Positions 1 through 12,061 of a DNA stretch of 64,000 nt are shown in pieces (position 1 is the first letter of the stretch; every line of letters starts with the position of its first letter). Position numbers and translations under genes: made by a program. The DNA is taken from positions 36,691,549-36,755,548 of the forward strand of contig NC_088804.1 of the NCBI RefSeq assembly GCF_011386835.1, given 5' to 3'. The stretch comes from Chrysemys picta bellii (Eukaryota > Chordata > Testudines > Emydidae). The notes beneath the pieces were generated by a model. It ran no database searches. It was not told the DNA's origin and saw only the letters and a list, made by a program, of their open reading frames with translations.

Positions 1-1640
1 AGTAACAGTCTGCAGTGAAAGAGGCATCCCCTGTAATCATGCGCAGTAATAAATAAATTCTGGCAAACAGAGTTAATAAAACAACCCCTGTCCCCATTAA
101 CACCTGCCACCTATATGAATCTTCTGAGAGTTGTTTGCTTTGGAGATACCAGCTGAGTACTTTGGGAGCAGCTTCCATTCACAGCACCGCTGGCCATCTT
201 CTGAAATAGGGATTCACTAATGGGATTTTATGGGAAAAGGTAAGTTGCTTGCTTGCTTGCTGGGAGGATGGATCCCACCGCCCTCCTGGTTGCTGGGAGA
301 AGACATTCCTCAGCGCAGTGGGTCTCCCCACCCACCTGCCCCCGAGACCAGGGAGTGGGGTCTGAGCCTTCCATTTCCCACAGAGCTGCCCAGAAAACTC
401 TCTACCCTCCCTGCCTTTTGTAGGGGGCGGGGGCTTTCTCATCGCTTCATTACACAGGCAGTTAAGGAGGCTATTCCATATATTCCTTCTCTCCCTTTCT
501 TCCACATGTGATCAAGGGGGATTGGGTATAGCTGGTGGCTGCAATGCTATTGGTCTTTGGGCTGAACGATGGGGGTGTTAGAAAGGAGGCATGGATTAGA
601 TCAATATTCCATTCACCGTGCCACAGTAGAATCAATGAGCTGATCAGCAGATCCCCAAAGGCTCATGCTCCCAAATGGTGAGCTAACTCTGCCGAGGCAA
701 CAGCCTTAGGATGTGTCGTACCTGGGTTGTCCAAAGTCACAGAACTCAGATCCAGAGCTGGATTTTAACACAGGCTGTTCAGATCCAAAGGTTTTGTTTG
801 GCCGATTGCATGGATAAGGGCTACTTGCAAAAGTGTTCCTCAGAGTTTGGATTTCATTGGCGCTTGGGTTTTGGTTTGAGTGCCTCTCTCATTCGCACAG
901 TCAATATACTGTGCACTTCGGCCCAGATTCTCAAAGGTATGGTGGCTCCTAATTTCCATTGAAATCAAGCCTAAATATCTTTGAGCATCTGGGCCTTTGT
1001 CCCCTTGGCTCATTTTGCCCCACTTCCACACTTAACTTTTGGAGGAATCACCCACCACCAAATTGCAACCCCTTTGAAGCAGAATGGTGCAGCTGTTGAT
1101 CAATGTATAGCTATGCTCTGGCATCGTTTAGGACAGGAAGGCTTCTAGTTCTAATTGGACACTTTGGCACATCTCCTTTGGCCCATGAGGTGCCCAGATG
1201 ATGAACTTCTTATCAAGCTCTAGCACTGGAGTTTACACACAGGTACTAATTATGCAGTCTACTGAGAAGACAAGATAGATGCCTTTAGGCATCAGAGTCC
1301 TGGGAATGTAGCTCAAAATCACTTAAATCCTATCACGTTAATAAATGTAGCTGTTCACTCTTCATATCAGCCATTCCCATGGATTTCAGTGCAAAGAAAA
1401 AACAATTCTATTCTAATTAACTTTGGATAAATTATTTCATAAAATGGCAAATCAATCAGCATCGTCGCGTTACCTCAGCCCCCCTCCCCCCTTTGTCAGG
1501 TATATTTAAAGGTAACATTTCTGAAGTGCATTGAGACAAGAATGTGTCCAACAGCAATGCGCAAAATTGCACTACAATGAATAATAAAATGTTATCAGTG
1601 TTTACCAAAAAGTGTATGTTTATGACTATTTAATGCCTCA
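1..1640. other. Unassigned non-coding DNA
   Basis: No gene or well-defined repeat is recognised. Reading frames are short and overlap on both strands. A small inverted repeat lies at about 922-993, where a 'GCCCAGATTCTCAAAGGTAT'-like left end faces a 'TATCTTTGAGCATCTGGGC'-like right end. It looks like a remnant of a short palindromic DNA element of the kind seen again at 49.6 kb. A pyrimidine run sits near 1480. Confidence 0.5.
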
Positions 1641-1654
1641 TCCCTGGTATTAGG

Positions 1655-2195
1655 AATCTTATTTGTTTTACAGTAGTGCTCCCATCTGAAATCAGGGCCC
1701 CATTGTGCTAAGCAGTATTAGTATTAGACAGTCCTGAAGAGTTCACAGTCTACGCAGACAAGGTGGAAATATCATTATCCCCATTTTGCAGATAGGGACC
1801 GAGGCACAAAGAGACTCAGGGCTTGTCTAGACAGCACGGACAAGCTGGGGAATAAATCTACAGCACACCAGTATGCTGTGCACTAACTGTCCATGTGGAT
1901 CTTGGTACCATGCACTGAAAGTTCCCTCGTGCACACTGACCTACTCCCATTTCAAAGCAGAGTAGCTCAAAGTACACTAGGGAATTTTTAGTGCACGGTA
2001 GCAGAGTCCACATAAGAGAGTGCATGTCACGCTAGTGCACTGTAGATTTAGACCCCAGCTTGCCACGCACTCACTGTTCATCTAGACAAGTCCTAAATAG
2101 CTTTCCCAAGGTCACACATGGAAGTCTGTGATGGGGCCAGGAATTGAACCAGGTCTCCTGCGTCCCACTCTTAACCCTCAGACCATCCTTCCACA
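1655..2195 (-). mobile_element. MIR-like CORE-SINE, split by a palindromic MITE
   Basis: The stretch 'ATTATCCCCATTTTGCAGAT', a 'GAGGCACAAAGAGACTCA' segment and then, past 2094, 'CCAAGGTCACAC' with 'GAACCAGGTCTCCTGC' follow the antisense order of the amniote MIR consensus. The element is interrupted at 1819-2093 by an insertion, after which the MIR order resumes. The upstream part (1675-1740) has the 'GGGCCCCATTGTGCTAAGC' motif typical of sauropsid MIR relatives. The family call is from recalled consensus. Confidence 0.7.
1819..2093. mobile_element. Palindromic MITE inserted in the MIR-like SINE
   Basis: The left end GGGCTTGTCTAGACAGCA and the right end, whose reverse complement is GGACTTGTCTAGATGAAC, form imperfect terminal inverted repeats. 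Candidate 3-bp flanks are TCA (1816-1818) and TAA (2094-2096), so the target duplication is not perfect. The MIR-like sequence reads continuously once this block is removed, which supports the boundaries independently. Internal sequence is rich in GTGCAC motifs and has no coding capacity. A PIF/Harbinger-like origin would fit a 3-bp target site but is inference. Confidence 0.7.
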
Positions 2196-5100
2196 GTATC
2201 CAATTCTTGCTTTCTGTTTCTCCTATTTTGTGCCTTTAAGCACAAGTCACTGTGTCCCCTCTACCCAATTCATCTCTCTCTTTTTATAGTAACACTTCTG
2301 TTACCTTTTCTTGTCCCTTAGTTACCGTTCCTTTTTCAAGCTCGCTCCAGATGGTTCCCAGGTAATTTTCTTTCACTGTAAATTTCCCTCACTCTTTGCA
2401 ATTGCCTCACTCAGTTTGAGACTCGCTATCCCTCTCTCCCTTTTCCTCTCTCTCATTCGAGTTCTCTTGCAGTCTCTATAATTCCTCTCATCCCTCCTTC
2501 CTTTATTACCCACCCCCTCAGTCAAATCAACTCCTGTTATCTTTCTGCTACCTTAAATTCAGCCCCTGCCTCCTTTGTACTCAGCCATCCTGTGGTTAAG
2601 CGTGAGGGCAACCTGCGGACGAAAGCAGGAAGAACTCGCTGGGAAATTGTAAGTGTCTTTCTGTTTTCTGCAGAGGGAAACTCTAAAAGGCCCAAATGCT
2701 GCCACATGCAATAGTTGTTAATGTGACACAAGCTGGCTGAGTCGCACTGGACTGTAAGTAATAACGCTCATAATGGGCTAGACGGTCCCCATTGCTTACT
2801 CAGCCGAGCAGAGGAATAGGAGCGAGTAAGGGCTCAGGTACTCTTGTTTGGCCCATGTGCTTCTTAAGAATGGGGCGAAGCACAGTCCTTGCTCTCCAGA
2901 TACAGCCCCTGGGAGTAAATGGCTGGAGAGAGGTGGTTTCCCCATCTATTTGCTGGCCAGACTTGGGATGTTAGGTGCCTCCTTTTGAGGGGTGTAATTC
3001 TCAAAATTCCCGCTTTCCTGAGCAAGAGTGGATCAGGGAAGGAATTATGACTGTGCTTCTGGGGCAAAGCAGTTGCATATTGCCCCTTACTCAGAACCAA
3101 GGCTAAAGGCTCAATCTAGCCATGCGTAAACCTAAGTAAAAGTTTCAATCCTGGTCCCATGAAAATCAGTGGCAAAACTCCCACTGACTTCCAAAGGAGC
3201 AGGAGCAGAACCTTAGAAATGGCAATTCAACTATGCATATTCAACATGAATCCACCCACATGGTGGGTGAGTGTGGTTATGTGTGGGTCTTTTTCAGTGG
3301 CCAAGCAAACCGGAACATACGTGAGTCTGGCAATGGCTTTTTAAGGAACAATAGGCCATATCTAATTGCAGTGGCGACACAGATTTTCTGGATTTACATA
3401 GCTCAATATTGAAGCAATTAACATCGTTGCTCATTAAGTTTTTTTATCGGTATATAGAGTCTGCAGACTATGGGGAGAAATAGTGGAGGCTGACTCCATT
3501 TGTGTGTTCTTCATTGTGAAGATTTAATGATCATTCTCTTTTCCTTTATCTTCACCACCAGTTATGCCATAATCTCATATTGCTTCAAAATTTCTGCCTT
3601 CCCAGTATAGTATGCACAGGGGCTCTGGTATTTCTCGGTGTATCTTGTTTTCTGAGCACACAATAAAGTCCCACATTCCTCAAAGGATCCAACTTTCCAG
3701 GCGGTGCATGGCCATTTTCGAGGTTCAAGCAGTGACCAAAATCTTCTGAGTATCATTGCTGTATGCATTTACTATTCTAGCTTGTAAAATTTGTTTGATC
3801 CATTTGGAATATTCCCTCTTCTCCAGGCATGTCTCTACATAAGATATAGGCAAAAGGTGTTCTGGACGCTGCTAGTTGGCCTTACTCCAGTTTCTGGATT
3901 TGTTGCATTGCCAGCAGCGCCAAGCTGCTGGAATCAGGGTCAGGTTATTTATCATTCATTGCTAATGTTACTTGTTTGTAACAGACAATCTCATGGAACA
4001 TAGATTTCATGTTCTGAAAATTTACATTCTTTTGGGGCTTCCAATCATTCTGCAACAAGCAGCCATGTAAATTCATAATGGCACTATTGTCAATCTTCCC
4101 TTCCCTCTCAGCCTTTTTGTAATGCTTAAATATAATATGAAGATAATTGCTTTCCCTGGCATCTATAACCAGCAGAGGCATTTCATGCTTCCAAAGTGAG
4201 AGAAAATAAAAGTGTGAATGAAATTAATTATATAGAGAAATATGAATGCACAGCCAGAGCAAAAATGTAAGCACCCACAAAAAACCCACAAACCCCACCC
4301 TGGGGAAAAAACCCACCACACACCAAAGAAACTCAGTTTTAAAATAATTCACCTGTAATCTTTCTGCATTGGCTTAGAAAAGACCTTGGGCCCGTAGGTG
4401 TAATTCCACTGAAGACAATGGAGTTGTGTTCATTTACATCAGCTGCAAATCCGGTCCTTTGTCTGCTAAGAATTCTTCTCCCTAGCTCAGCTTGTCCATA
4501 AACTTATTCCGGTTCTTGTTGCTCAGACCACATGAATTCCTGAGATAAATAAAATGATTCTCAATTCCATTTGCAGAATAACGAAGACGCAGAGTCCAAA
4601 GGAACATTTTAACAATCGAGAATTAATTTAAATGTTTCCATTGTGTTCCCAGTTGGTTAATAATTGCAGAATTAATTAAATTTAGATAGCCTTGTTACGT
4701 GGAAATTCAGTGTGCTTTCAGATCCCCATCTTAATATTTGGACATAGGTGGAGAGCTTAGTTTTCTTTCCAAGCTTAATTATGACATAATAAATTTCCAA
4801 GTAAACTTTTAGGATTTACACCAACATTTGATTCAATTCAGCAGTATTAGCTTCACGCTACAATGCATCTTCCCAGGATTTGTTTTTACTACACAACAGA
4901 AATATTTTTTCTTGATAAATGCCTATTTTGTATGGATAATTAAATTGAATACACTTTGGCCAGCTTCACTATTGCATTACTCCAGTTTGACACCATTGCC
5001 GCTCCATGGAGTCCAGCAGAATTATGCCAGTGTAAACCTAGCATTATCCAGTGGTAGATTAGGCAATGTGTACTGCTGATATGTTACACGGTATGACGAG

Positions 5101-8100
5101 GCATGCCATTTAAACCAGTAGACAGCTTTTAAAATATTGAGTCACATCTCAGTTGTATTATATTCTTGTTGCTCACTGTCTTTTGTGAAATCTGTTTATT
5201 TTCTTTTTTGAATTGGATGAATGAACTGATCGGGTCAAATTATTGGCAGCCATGGCTCCATTGAAGTCAGTGGATAATTCACACACATAATGTTACTCAC
5301 TTATGCAAATACCTGTCAATGGTATGCAGTATGAACCAAATCTATATAGTCTTTCTCTCTTTTCCACAACGTTTTCACTATATGTGGCGCAAGAAGACTA
5401 GAACAGAAAAGGGAATTTGCTTCAGTTTTATTTGCACCTTTTATGTGCTCATTTTCCATGGATCTTCCAGAAAATGAGTTAACCGGTAGGTTTGTTCTCC
5501 AAAACAGTGAATTTTAAGTGAGTAAGTGACTGTATTCGAAGAAAGCAAATGTCAAATGACCAATCATGAGTATTAACAATGGAATTCTCAGAGTAACATT
5601 CAAGTGGAACATACCAAGTGACCTTTATGTCCCACCGAAGCAGCTTTAGTTTTGAACAGTGGACAACGTAACTATTTAAATAGGCTATGAGCTAAGAACT
5701 GATGAAGAATTTTAAATAATGGCTAGATCTGTCAGCAGAAAATTCAGGCTAGATTTGCAAAAATATTCAATATCCACCTGGGACCAGTTTCTCAGTAGGA
5801 CTCAACAGCTCTCATTGAAAACAATGGAAATTACTGGTCCTCAGTCTGGAAAATCTGGCCATTCATGGGCAAAATTTGTTGACTACATTATTCATTAATA
5901 TTAATTATTACCTTGGATATTATGAAAATCAAGTGTGTGGCCTCCATTTTGTCCCTCAATTACACCGATGAAGTCACACTGAGAGCAAGCCTACGAAAGA
6001 GCTGAAAAACGGTCCCCGGGAGTAAGCAAAATGAGATGATTAGCAATAAAGAAAAGTTTTCTTGGAAGCCCAAATATTCATTTGCTCTCGTGTTTGCATA
6101 TAGATTTTGGACTGCACGCTTTTTCCTGTCAGTGTAGAAAATGTTTCCAAAATGTAAATAGTGTGATAAAAATTGGAAACAACATGAAAAATGATTACAA
6201 AGCCCCTTCATTGTGAAGTCCCAGGGTGATGAAGGGATGGAAAGGGATTTGGGATTCTAATGGAAATTAGGCGCCTAAATACATTTGAGGATCTGAGCCC
6301 TAGAGCCTTGCATAAGGAGTCCTCTCAAATTATTTCAAATCAAAGTAAGTAAAATAATGAAAGGGCAACAGTATGTTTGGTGCTGTACGAGGCACAAAAT
6401 GGCACACTCTGCTCATTATTTATTATTGTTAGTTCTGAGTATCCAGAGTGCTTCATCAGAGCCAGTGGGAAGTGCTCAGATACAACAGTCATGGCGGACA
6501 CTTATTTAGAGAGGTGGAATGGCAGGCAATTACTTTCCATCTTGAATAACTACATTGGATGAGACTTTTTTAACAGATGTTTAAATTGCCACTTAGACAA
6601 GTAATTTAACGTTACATGACTTTCTGAGGAATATAATAAGGCAATGTGCCTACTTTTCAAGTACAAAGCAGAAATACCATTCAATTATATTAGCATCAGG
6701 GATGAACTACCAAATTAAAAGGTAATTCCCTAAACAGAGATCTTTACTGAACTGGGCTTGAATGTTCAATGTTGTTTTCCTCCCCCAAATAAGGATTTAT
6801 TTCTGAAATCATTTTAAACTGCTGAGAGAAGGCCTTATAATATGTTTATTGTTACTGGTGGAAATAAATGGTCTCATCTTGTTCCTCCTAATACTGTACT
6901 ATTGAAATGAATTACCATACAATTCCAGTTCAGCATTTATGAATTTATGCATTAAATCTCAAAAAAGAATTATTGTCATTATAATTCTTCCCAAGCCATC
7001 AGATGATTCATTATAAACAACATGCATAAAAGATTTTATTGTCTATATTCTAACCACTCCGTTGTTTAAAAGTATTCTGAGGTTTTACTCTGTCCTAACT
7101 CAGACCTGTTTCCATCGAAATCAATTAAAGTTTAGCATAAGTAAGGTGCAGAGATAAGAACTTGAGATCTGCCCCATACAAAACTATCTGAAAGCAAATG
7201 ACTGTGGGTTTCATCCAAAATCCATTGATCCCAATGGGATGAGTCCTAATCATCAGGCTTTGGATGAGGTCCTATGTGCTTCTTTTAAAATGGGATCTTC
7301 AAAAATGCGCATTGTTGGCATTAAATCCTCTTCCATGGAATCAATGGGAGTTTTACCATTGACACCAGTGGAAGAAGAATTAGGCCAGCACTGAGTGCTT
7401 TGGCCACCCCTTAGGTTAAAAAAAAAATTGGGGGGAAGCTAAATCTACATGTATCTAACAATAACAAAGGCCCTTTGGTAGTCAGAAGCATCTAAGTGAG
7501 TTAGGAACCAAAGTCCTATTTTCAAAACTGACTTAGGCCCATTGACTTTCCAAAATTTCAAAACGTTTTGCCTTTATAAGCTATTCCCACCATATCACTT
7601 GGAAATTGACAAATAAAAGTATTTACAAGAGTGACAAAGATAAACTTGCTCTGACAGGCCCAGAGCCTCCAGCACAACGTTACTGTTTTGCACCCCACTC
7701 ATGGCAGCATCTGGATTTAAAGCTGGCATGTTCAGCCCGGGGGTAGGAGGAAGATCTCAGTGGAGGGGGATGCCGCAGTGGTGTAGAGCCAGTGTTGTGG
7801 TTCAGGCCTCTGTCCTTACTGCCAGCATAACGGGGTATGGCCAGGAATGCGACCAGTGCATCTCTGCATTCCACTGCTCCCTGGCTGCCATATTAGCCCT
7901 TTGGGATTGTTGACACTGGCATAACATACAGGAGCCTTCAGGTTGCTCTAAGATATATTGGGGTAGCGCAAGATCCATCTCTACGAGTCTACGCCCCTCT
8001 ACTGTGCAGTCCTCAGCCACAGCAGAAGAGCTGGTCCATTCTTGCAGACCGTTCCCTCTAGTCTCAACCCTGTACCTTTACCTCCTGCCCTGTAAAGCCG

Positions 8101-8400
8101 GAAGGAATTACCATCTACCAGTGATGTAATACCTAAGGGGAAACGTGCTCATTCAAACACTGTTTCATTTATTTTTGATCTTAGAACAGTCATCACATTA
8201 ATTCTGAAATGGTCTGACTTTTGTGGGGTAGAAGAATACCCCAAGCACTTGTATAACAGCAAATGTCTCACATACTAAAAAGGCATTTTAATGAATACTA
8301 AAGCCAAGAGAAGTACCCAGGAGGACAGAGAGAGAACCATAAATGGACCTAGTAAGATTAAAGAAAATGGCAGGCATTAATAAAATTAGATTGAACCTGG
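2196..8400. other. Unassigned AT-rich DNA with short palindromic fragments
   Basis: No gene is supported. All frames are under 85 codons and overlap on opposite strands. Short fragments of the dispersed 'GACTTCAATGGG'-type element occur at about 4385-4457, 5225-5275, 5783-5865 and 7205-7385. In each, a CAATGG-rich core lies between partial 'GGGCC..GATTCT' style ends. The block 7640-8100 is more GC-rich and has no recognised family. Confidence 0.45.
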
Positions 8401-8417
8401 AAAGCTATTACAGTCTG

Positions 8418-8444
8418 GTGTGTGTGTGTGTGCGCGCGGGGGGG
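8418..8444. repeat. (TG)n microsatellite with a G-run
   Basis: A TG dinucleotide run passes through CGCGCG into eight consecutive G. A separate AC run follows at 8581-8597. Confidence 0.9.
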
Positions 8445-8580
8445 AATAATCTGAAGGAAACACAGCTATAGGATAGGGCGGGAGAGATGTATAATGGAAA
8501 AGAGGTGTCTAGAAAGCAGTAATGCTGAAAAAGCTTGTAAAGTGATATAGTAGCATAAAACAAAAGAGAAAAAAACTACC

Positions 8581-8597
8581 ACACACACACACACACA
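8581..8597. repeat. (AC)n microsatellite
   Basis: Eight or more AC units, directly preceded by an A-rich tract. Confidence 0.9.
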
Positions 8598-9511
8598 ACC
8601 AACAAATCAGAATATACTGGTAGGTGTACGCATAATGTCATGCATTTTCTTTATGTAGAGTTGGGGTTGTTCAGTTTCTATGTCCCACTTTGGATTTTCA
8701 TAGCTCAAGAAAAATATTACAAATGTGGAGGGGGTTCCAAGGAAGATTGGCAAAGTTGACTAAGGACTTGGAAGTACTGACTGATGAAAAGAGGCAAAAA
8801 GAATAACAGCTAAAAGATTGTTTATGGGTTATATGAAAACTGTCTGTAGATATTAAACGGTGTCAACGTTAAGGAAAGTGAAGAATTATTCAGAGTGGTT
8901 CAGGGTGGAATACTTGGCAGAAATTGACAATTTGAAGGTTTAGACCGGACAACAAGAAAAATATCCTACCAAAAAGTTCGATTAGACTTTGGAAGGGAAG
9001 TGCTGCAATCCCTCTCACTTAAGCTGTTCAGTTGTAGCTTTTGTCTACATTGGGGATTTGCTCTGACTTCAAGTGTCTTTTGGGAAGGCTAAAAAGAAGA
9101 AGAAATGAATAGCAGCACTTTGTGTGGGGGCATGCGTCTTCCAACAGGATGTATTTAATCTGCTGTAAGGATTATAAATAGCAAAGGACCCTGGCTGGGG
9201 GGAACAAGACAGGATGCCATGAATTGGGATAGTATGGATTCCCTTTTCAGCCAGAGTGGCTAGTCAAAGTTTGGGGCCCCGTGGATTGTTCCAGCTAGGA
9301 GAAGAAATAGACAGTGGAGCCAAGTACCTTTGTTGAAACCTATTCATTTACAAAGAATGTACCAAGTTCTGTTTCCCTGAACACAGGAGGAATCAAAAAC
9401 ACAGGAGACAGCTACTTTGCTCACAGCATCAAACTCTTTCAGCCAGCTTGCTCAGGCTACGTGTCTGGCTTTCTATCTGTGGTCCTTCAGCTTGAGCTGT
9501 GTCTCTCTTTT

Positions 9512-9551
9512 ACACACACACACACACACACACTCTCTCTCTCTCTCTCTC
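9512..9551. repeat. (CA)n(CT)n compound microsatellite
   Basis: About eleven CA units change directly to about nine CT units. The tract abuts the 5' side of the tRNA-like SINE unit starting at 9553. A second copy of that SINE at 47.17 kb is also preceded directly by a dinucleotide run. Confidence 0.95.
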
Positions 9552-9552
9552 G

Positions 9553-9702
9553 AGTGTGGTGCTGTGGCACCAAGACCACTTGGAGATTAGTGAGTCTACT
9601 ACAGCCTTAATTAAAGACCACGTGGCTAGAGGCTCATGCAGTTAGCTTCAGAGGTCCCAGGTTCAATCCTGCCCATCAACAACCAGGGTCTGTCAATGTT
9701 AC
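9553..9702 (+). mobile_element. tRNA-derived SINE-like unit, copy 1
   Basis: This unit shares the order 'GTGTGGTGCTGTGGCACC', 'GAGATTAGTGAGTCTACTACAG', 'GGCTCATGCAGTTAGCTTC' and 'CCCAGGTTCAATCCTGCC' with copies at 9780-9976 and 47168-47352. A box B-like GGTTCAATCC lies at 9660-9669, downstream of an A-box-like TCATGCAGTTAGC. This fits a Pol III promoter inherited from a tRNA. I do not know the formal family name. It could instead be a tRNA-related part of a larger element. Confidence 0.65.
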
Positions 9703-9779
9703 AAGTGGGGGCTCATCCAGGATATCAACTGGAAAGTTCTTGAAACTCAGGAAGTGCTTCCTCAACTAGGGGAAGTATG

Positions 9780-9976
9780 TAACCCACACACCTTCTGGGT
9801 GTGGTGTTCTGTCCCATGTAGTGGCGCCTAGACCACTTAGAGATTAATGAGTCTGCTACAGCCTTAGTTAATGGCCACATGGCTTTTAGCTCATGCAGTA
9901 GAGGCTAATGCACTAAGCTCCAGAGGCCTCAGATTCGATCCCGCCCACCGACGACCGGGGTCAGTCGGTGTTACAC
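9780..9976 (+). mobile_element. tRNA-derived SINE-like unit, copy 2
   Basis: Direct repeat of the 9553-9702 unit in the same orientation. The conserved segments are 'GTGTGGTGTTCTGTCCC', 'AGAGATTAATGAGTCTGCTAC', an A-box-like TAGCTCATGCAGTAGAGG, and a box B-like GATTCGATCCC at 9932-9942. It is less decayed in the tRNA-like part than copy 1. About 75 bp of unrelated sequence separates the two units. Confidence 0.7.
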
Positions 9977-11440
9977 TTCCACCCACAAAAGTCCAAATTA
10001 CTGGGCAGGCTCACATACCCCATTTGTGTCAGGTGGCCCCACTTAGCTGCCTCTCCCAGCTATCTTCAGTGAGGGTGGCGGTCACAACAGTTTAGAAGAG
10101 GTTTAATCCATCCCCCGTCAGTATTATAGACATGGCTACCAGTAAAGTGACTAAGCTTGCTCTACTGTCAGTGTTGATGGACCCCTTCAGCTTTCCCACT
10201 TTCCCCCAAATACCTAATATGTCCACCCTCTCACGTTTTCTTTAATGCTTTGGTTACTGCTCTGTGTTGATGCCACAATGCTTTCTCAGTATAAAAGTAT
10301 TCATGGGCTTTAATTATAAAGATATATATAATTATACACACGCACACATATACACCAATCTGGTTTTCCCAAAATGCACACAGGTGCGTATATCAGTTCA
10401 CTAGGCTTATGTTGGAACTAAGTTATACAATGCAGCTTTTTATTCATGTGGCAATAAGACAGTACTTGGGTATGTGTAGTATAGAGTCCAGACCTGTTGC
10501 TCATTCTGTGTCTCCAGTAAGTACATATACAGATAAAAGAGGGAGTGTATTTGAGGTGATGGGATATAAACACAAGCTTAGAGGTTTAGCAGATGACATT
10601 GCTTAAAGCGGGTTCTACCTGGCCCAGTGACTAAGTAAAAACAGCACCTTCTTACGCAGCACATCTGATCCCTGTGTATAGTCAGAGTCATCCCTGCTGA
10701 TGTTAGTGAGAAAGCTACTTTTCTACTGTGCTTTCTCACTTTAGCACTGTGGAACCAGCCTTGGTAAAAGAGAGCAGGAGTCTCTTATTTTATTTTATTT
10801 CAGGGGGAGGGAGGAATTGTCAATGGAATTGTTTGCTAAGTCCCAATCACTTACACTTCCATGACAAATGAAGGCAAAAGAGGCCATCCATGTGAAACTG
10901 AGGGCATAATTTGGCCTGAAAGATCTTTATTACTGGTGGTGATGTGTGAGAAAGAAAGAACTGGAAATGGCTGAGAAAATTGAACAGAAATCAGGAAATG
11001 TTTTGCAGATATCTTCTCCTTTCTTTTAGGATGAAATTCAAATTTTTGATGAAGTATTTCATTGAAATTTAAAATGCCTCCCAAAATTTGACCAGCTCTG
11101 GAAAGACCCCAGCTTAGCTTTCAGATCCCTGGCTGAAGTTGCAGGGGGGGAAATCGTATTACTTGTAAAAGTGAGCAAAGTTGATCTGCGTGGCATCTCT
11201 ATTGGTCTAAATTTGTATATCAACAATCTCCCTGTGTCGGTCCGCAGTTTGTGCTGCCTCAGAGCTCATACCAGAAGTGTGGGAAGTGTTGTGGCCTATG
11301 ACCTTTCCATGTTCTCTCCCCCATGCCATGGGTCTGCTGTATTATAGCTCTAGGATTTCACCCTAAATCCTACATGACATATACATTAATATTGACTGTT
11401 TATCAGTGCAGGCACTCTGACATCTGAGACACAATTACTA
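9977..11440. other. Unassigned non-coding DNA
   Basis: No gene or repeat family is recognised. The region contains an AT/AC-rich stretch at 10320-10355 and a TTTTA run near 10785. Confidence 0.4.
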
Positions 11441-11565
11441 TTTATTATTTGTATTACGGTAGAGCCTGGTGGGCCCAGTTATGGACCCAGATTCCATTGT
11501 GCTGTGGAAACACAGAATAAAAAGATTGCCCTGCCCCAGGCACAGCAGACTATGCCTCAGACTAT
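11440..11565 (+). mobile_element. MIR/L2-like SINE tail fragment
   Basis: The order 'TTATTATTTGTATTACGGTAG', 'GAGCCTGGTGGGCCC', 'CCATTGTGCTGTGGAAACACAGAATAAAAAG' and 'TTGCCCTGCCCCA' parallels an abundant sauropsid SINE/LINE tail also present at 25.2, 27.6, 32.0, 44.9 and 49.3 kb. The assignment to a MIR- or L2-related family is from memory and moderate. Confidence 0.5.
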
Positions 11566-11603
11566 GGGTTTGATTGGACTTCAGTGTTATAAGAAAGTAA
11601 TTA

Positions 11604-11707
11604 GAGTGACAAAGTGGGTGACGTAATATCTTTTATTGGACCAATTTCTGCTGGTGAAAGAGACACGCTTTCGAGCTCCACAGAGCTCTTCTTCAGGTGA
11701 AAGTATA
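11604..11707 (-). mobile_element. Penelope-like terminal fragment (family B) with hammerhead-like core
   Basis: On the minus strand the fragment reads CTGAAGA (11696-11690), a perfect GAGCTC-TGTG-GAGCTC stem-loop, GAAA (11672-11669), and then the 'CACCAGCAGAAATTGG' and 'ATAAAAGATATTAC' segments. Copies with the same order lie at 26449-26580 and 52990-53058. The CTGANGA / stem II / GAAA arrangement matches the catalytic core of a hammerhead ribozyme. Stem III is weak. The hAT element at 11716 was inserted right beside it, separated only by the target duplication. Confidence 0.6.
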
Positions 11708-11715
11708 CTCTACAT

Positions 11716-12053
11716 CAGTGGTTCCCAAACTTGTTCTGTCACTTGTGCAGGGAAAGCCTCTGGCGGGCCGGGTCGGGCCGGTTTGTTTACCTGCCGCCTC
11801 CACAGGTTTGGCCAATTGCAGCTCCCAGTGGCCGCGGTTCACTGCTCCAGGCCAATGGGAGCTGCTGGAAGCAGCGGCCAATATGTCCCTTGGCCCGCAC
11901 CGCTTTCAGCAGCTCCCATTGGCCTGGAGCAGCGAACTGCAGCCACGGGGAGCCGTGATTGGCTGAACCTGCGGATGTGGCAGGTAAACAAACTGGCCTG
12001 GCCCGCCAGGGGCTTTCCCTGCACAAGCGACGGAACAAGTTTGGGAACCACTG
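11716..12053. mobile_element. hAT-type non-autonomous element, palindromic
   Basis: The element starts CAGTGGTTCCCAAACTTGTT and ends with its inverted repeat (…GTTTGGGAACCACTG). It is flanked by a perfect 8-bp duplication, CTCTACAT, at 11708-11715 and 12054-12061, as expected for hAT. The interior is GC-rich and itself roughly palindromic, with the GCTCCCATTGGCC and GTTTACCTGCC segments appearing on both arms. Frames of up to 143 codons inside it are by-products of the GC-rich inverted repeat. No transposase is encoded, so mobilisation would be in trans. Confidence 0.93.
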
Positions 12054-12061
12054 CTCTACAT

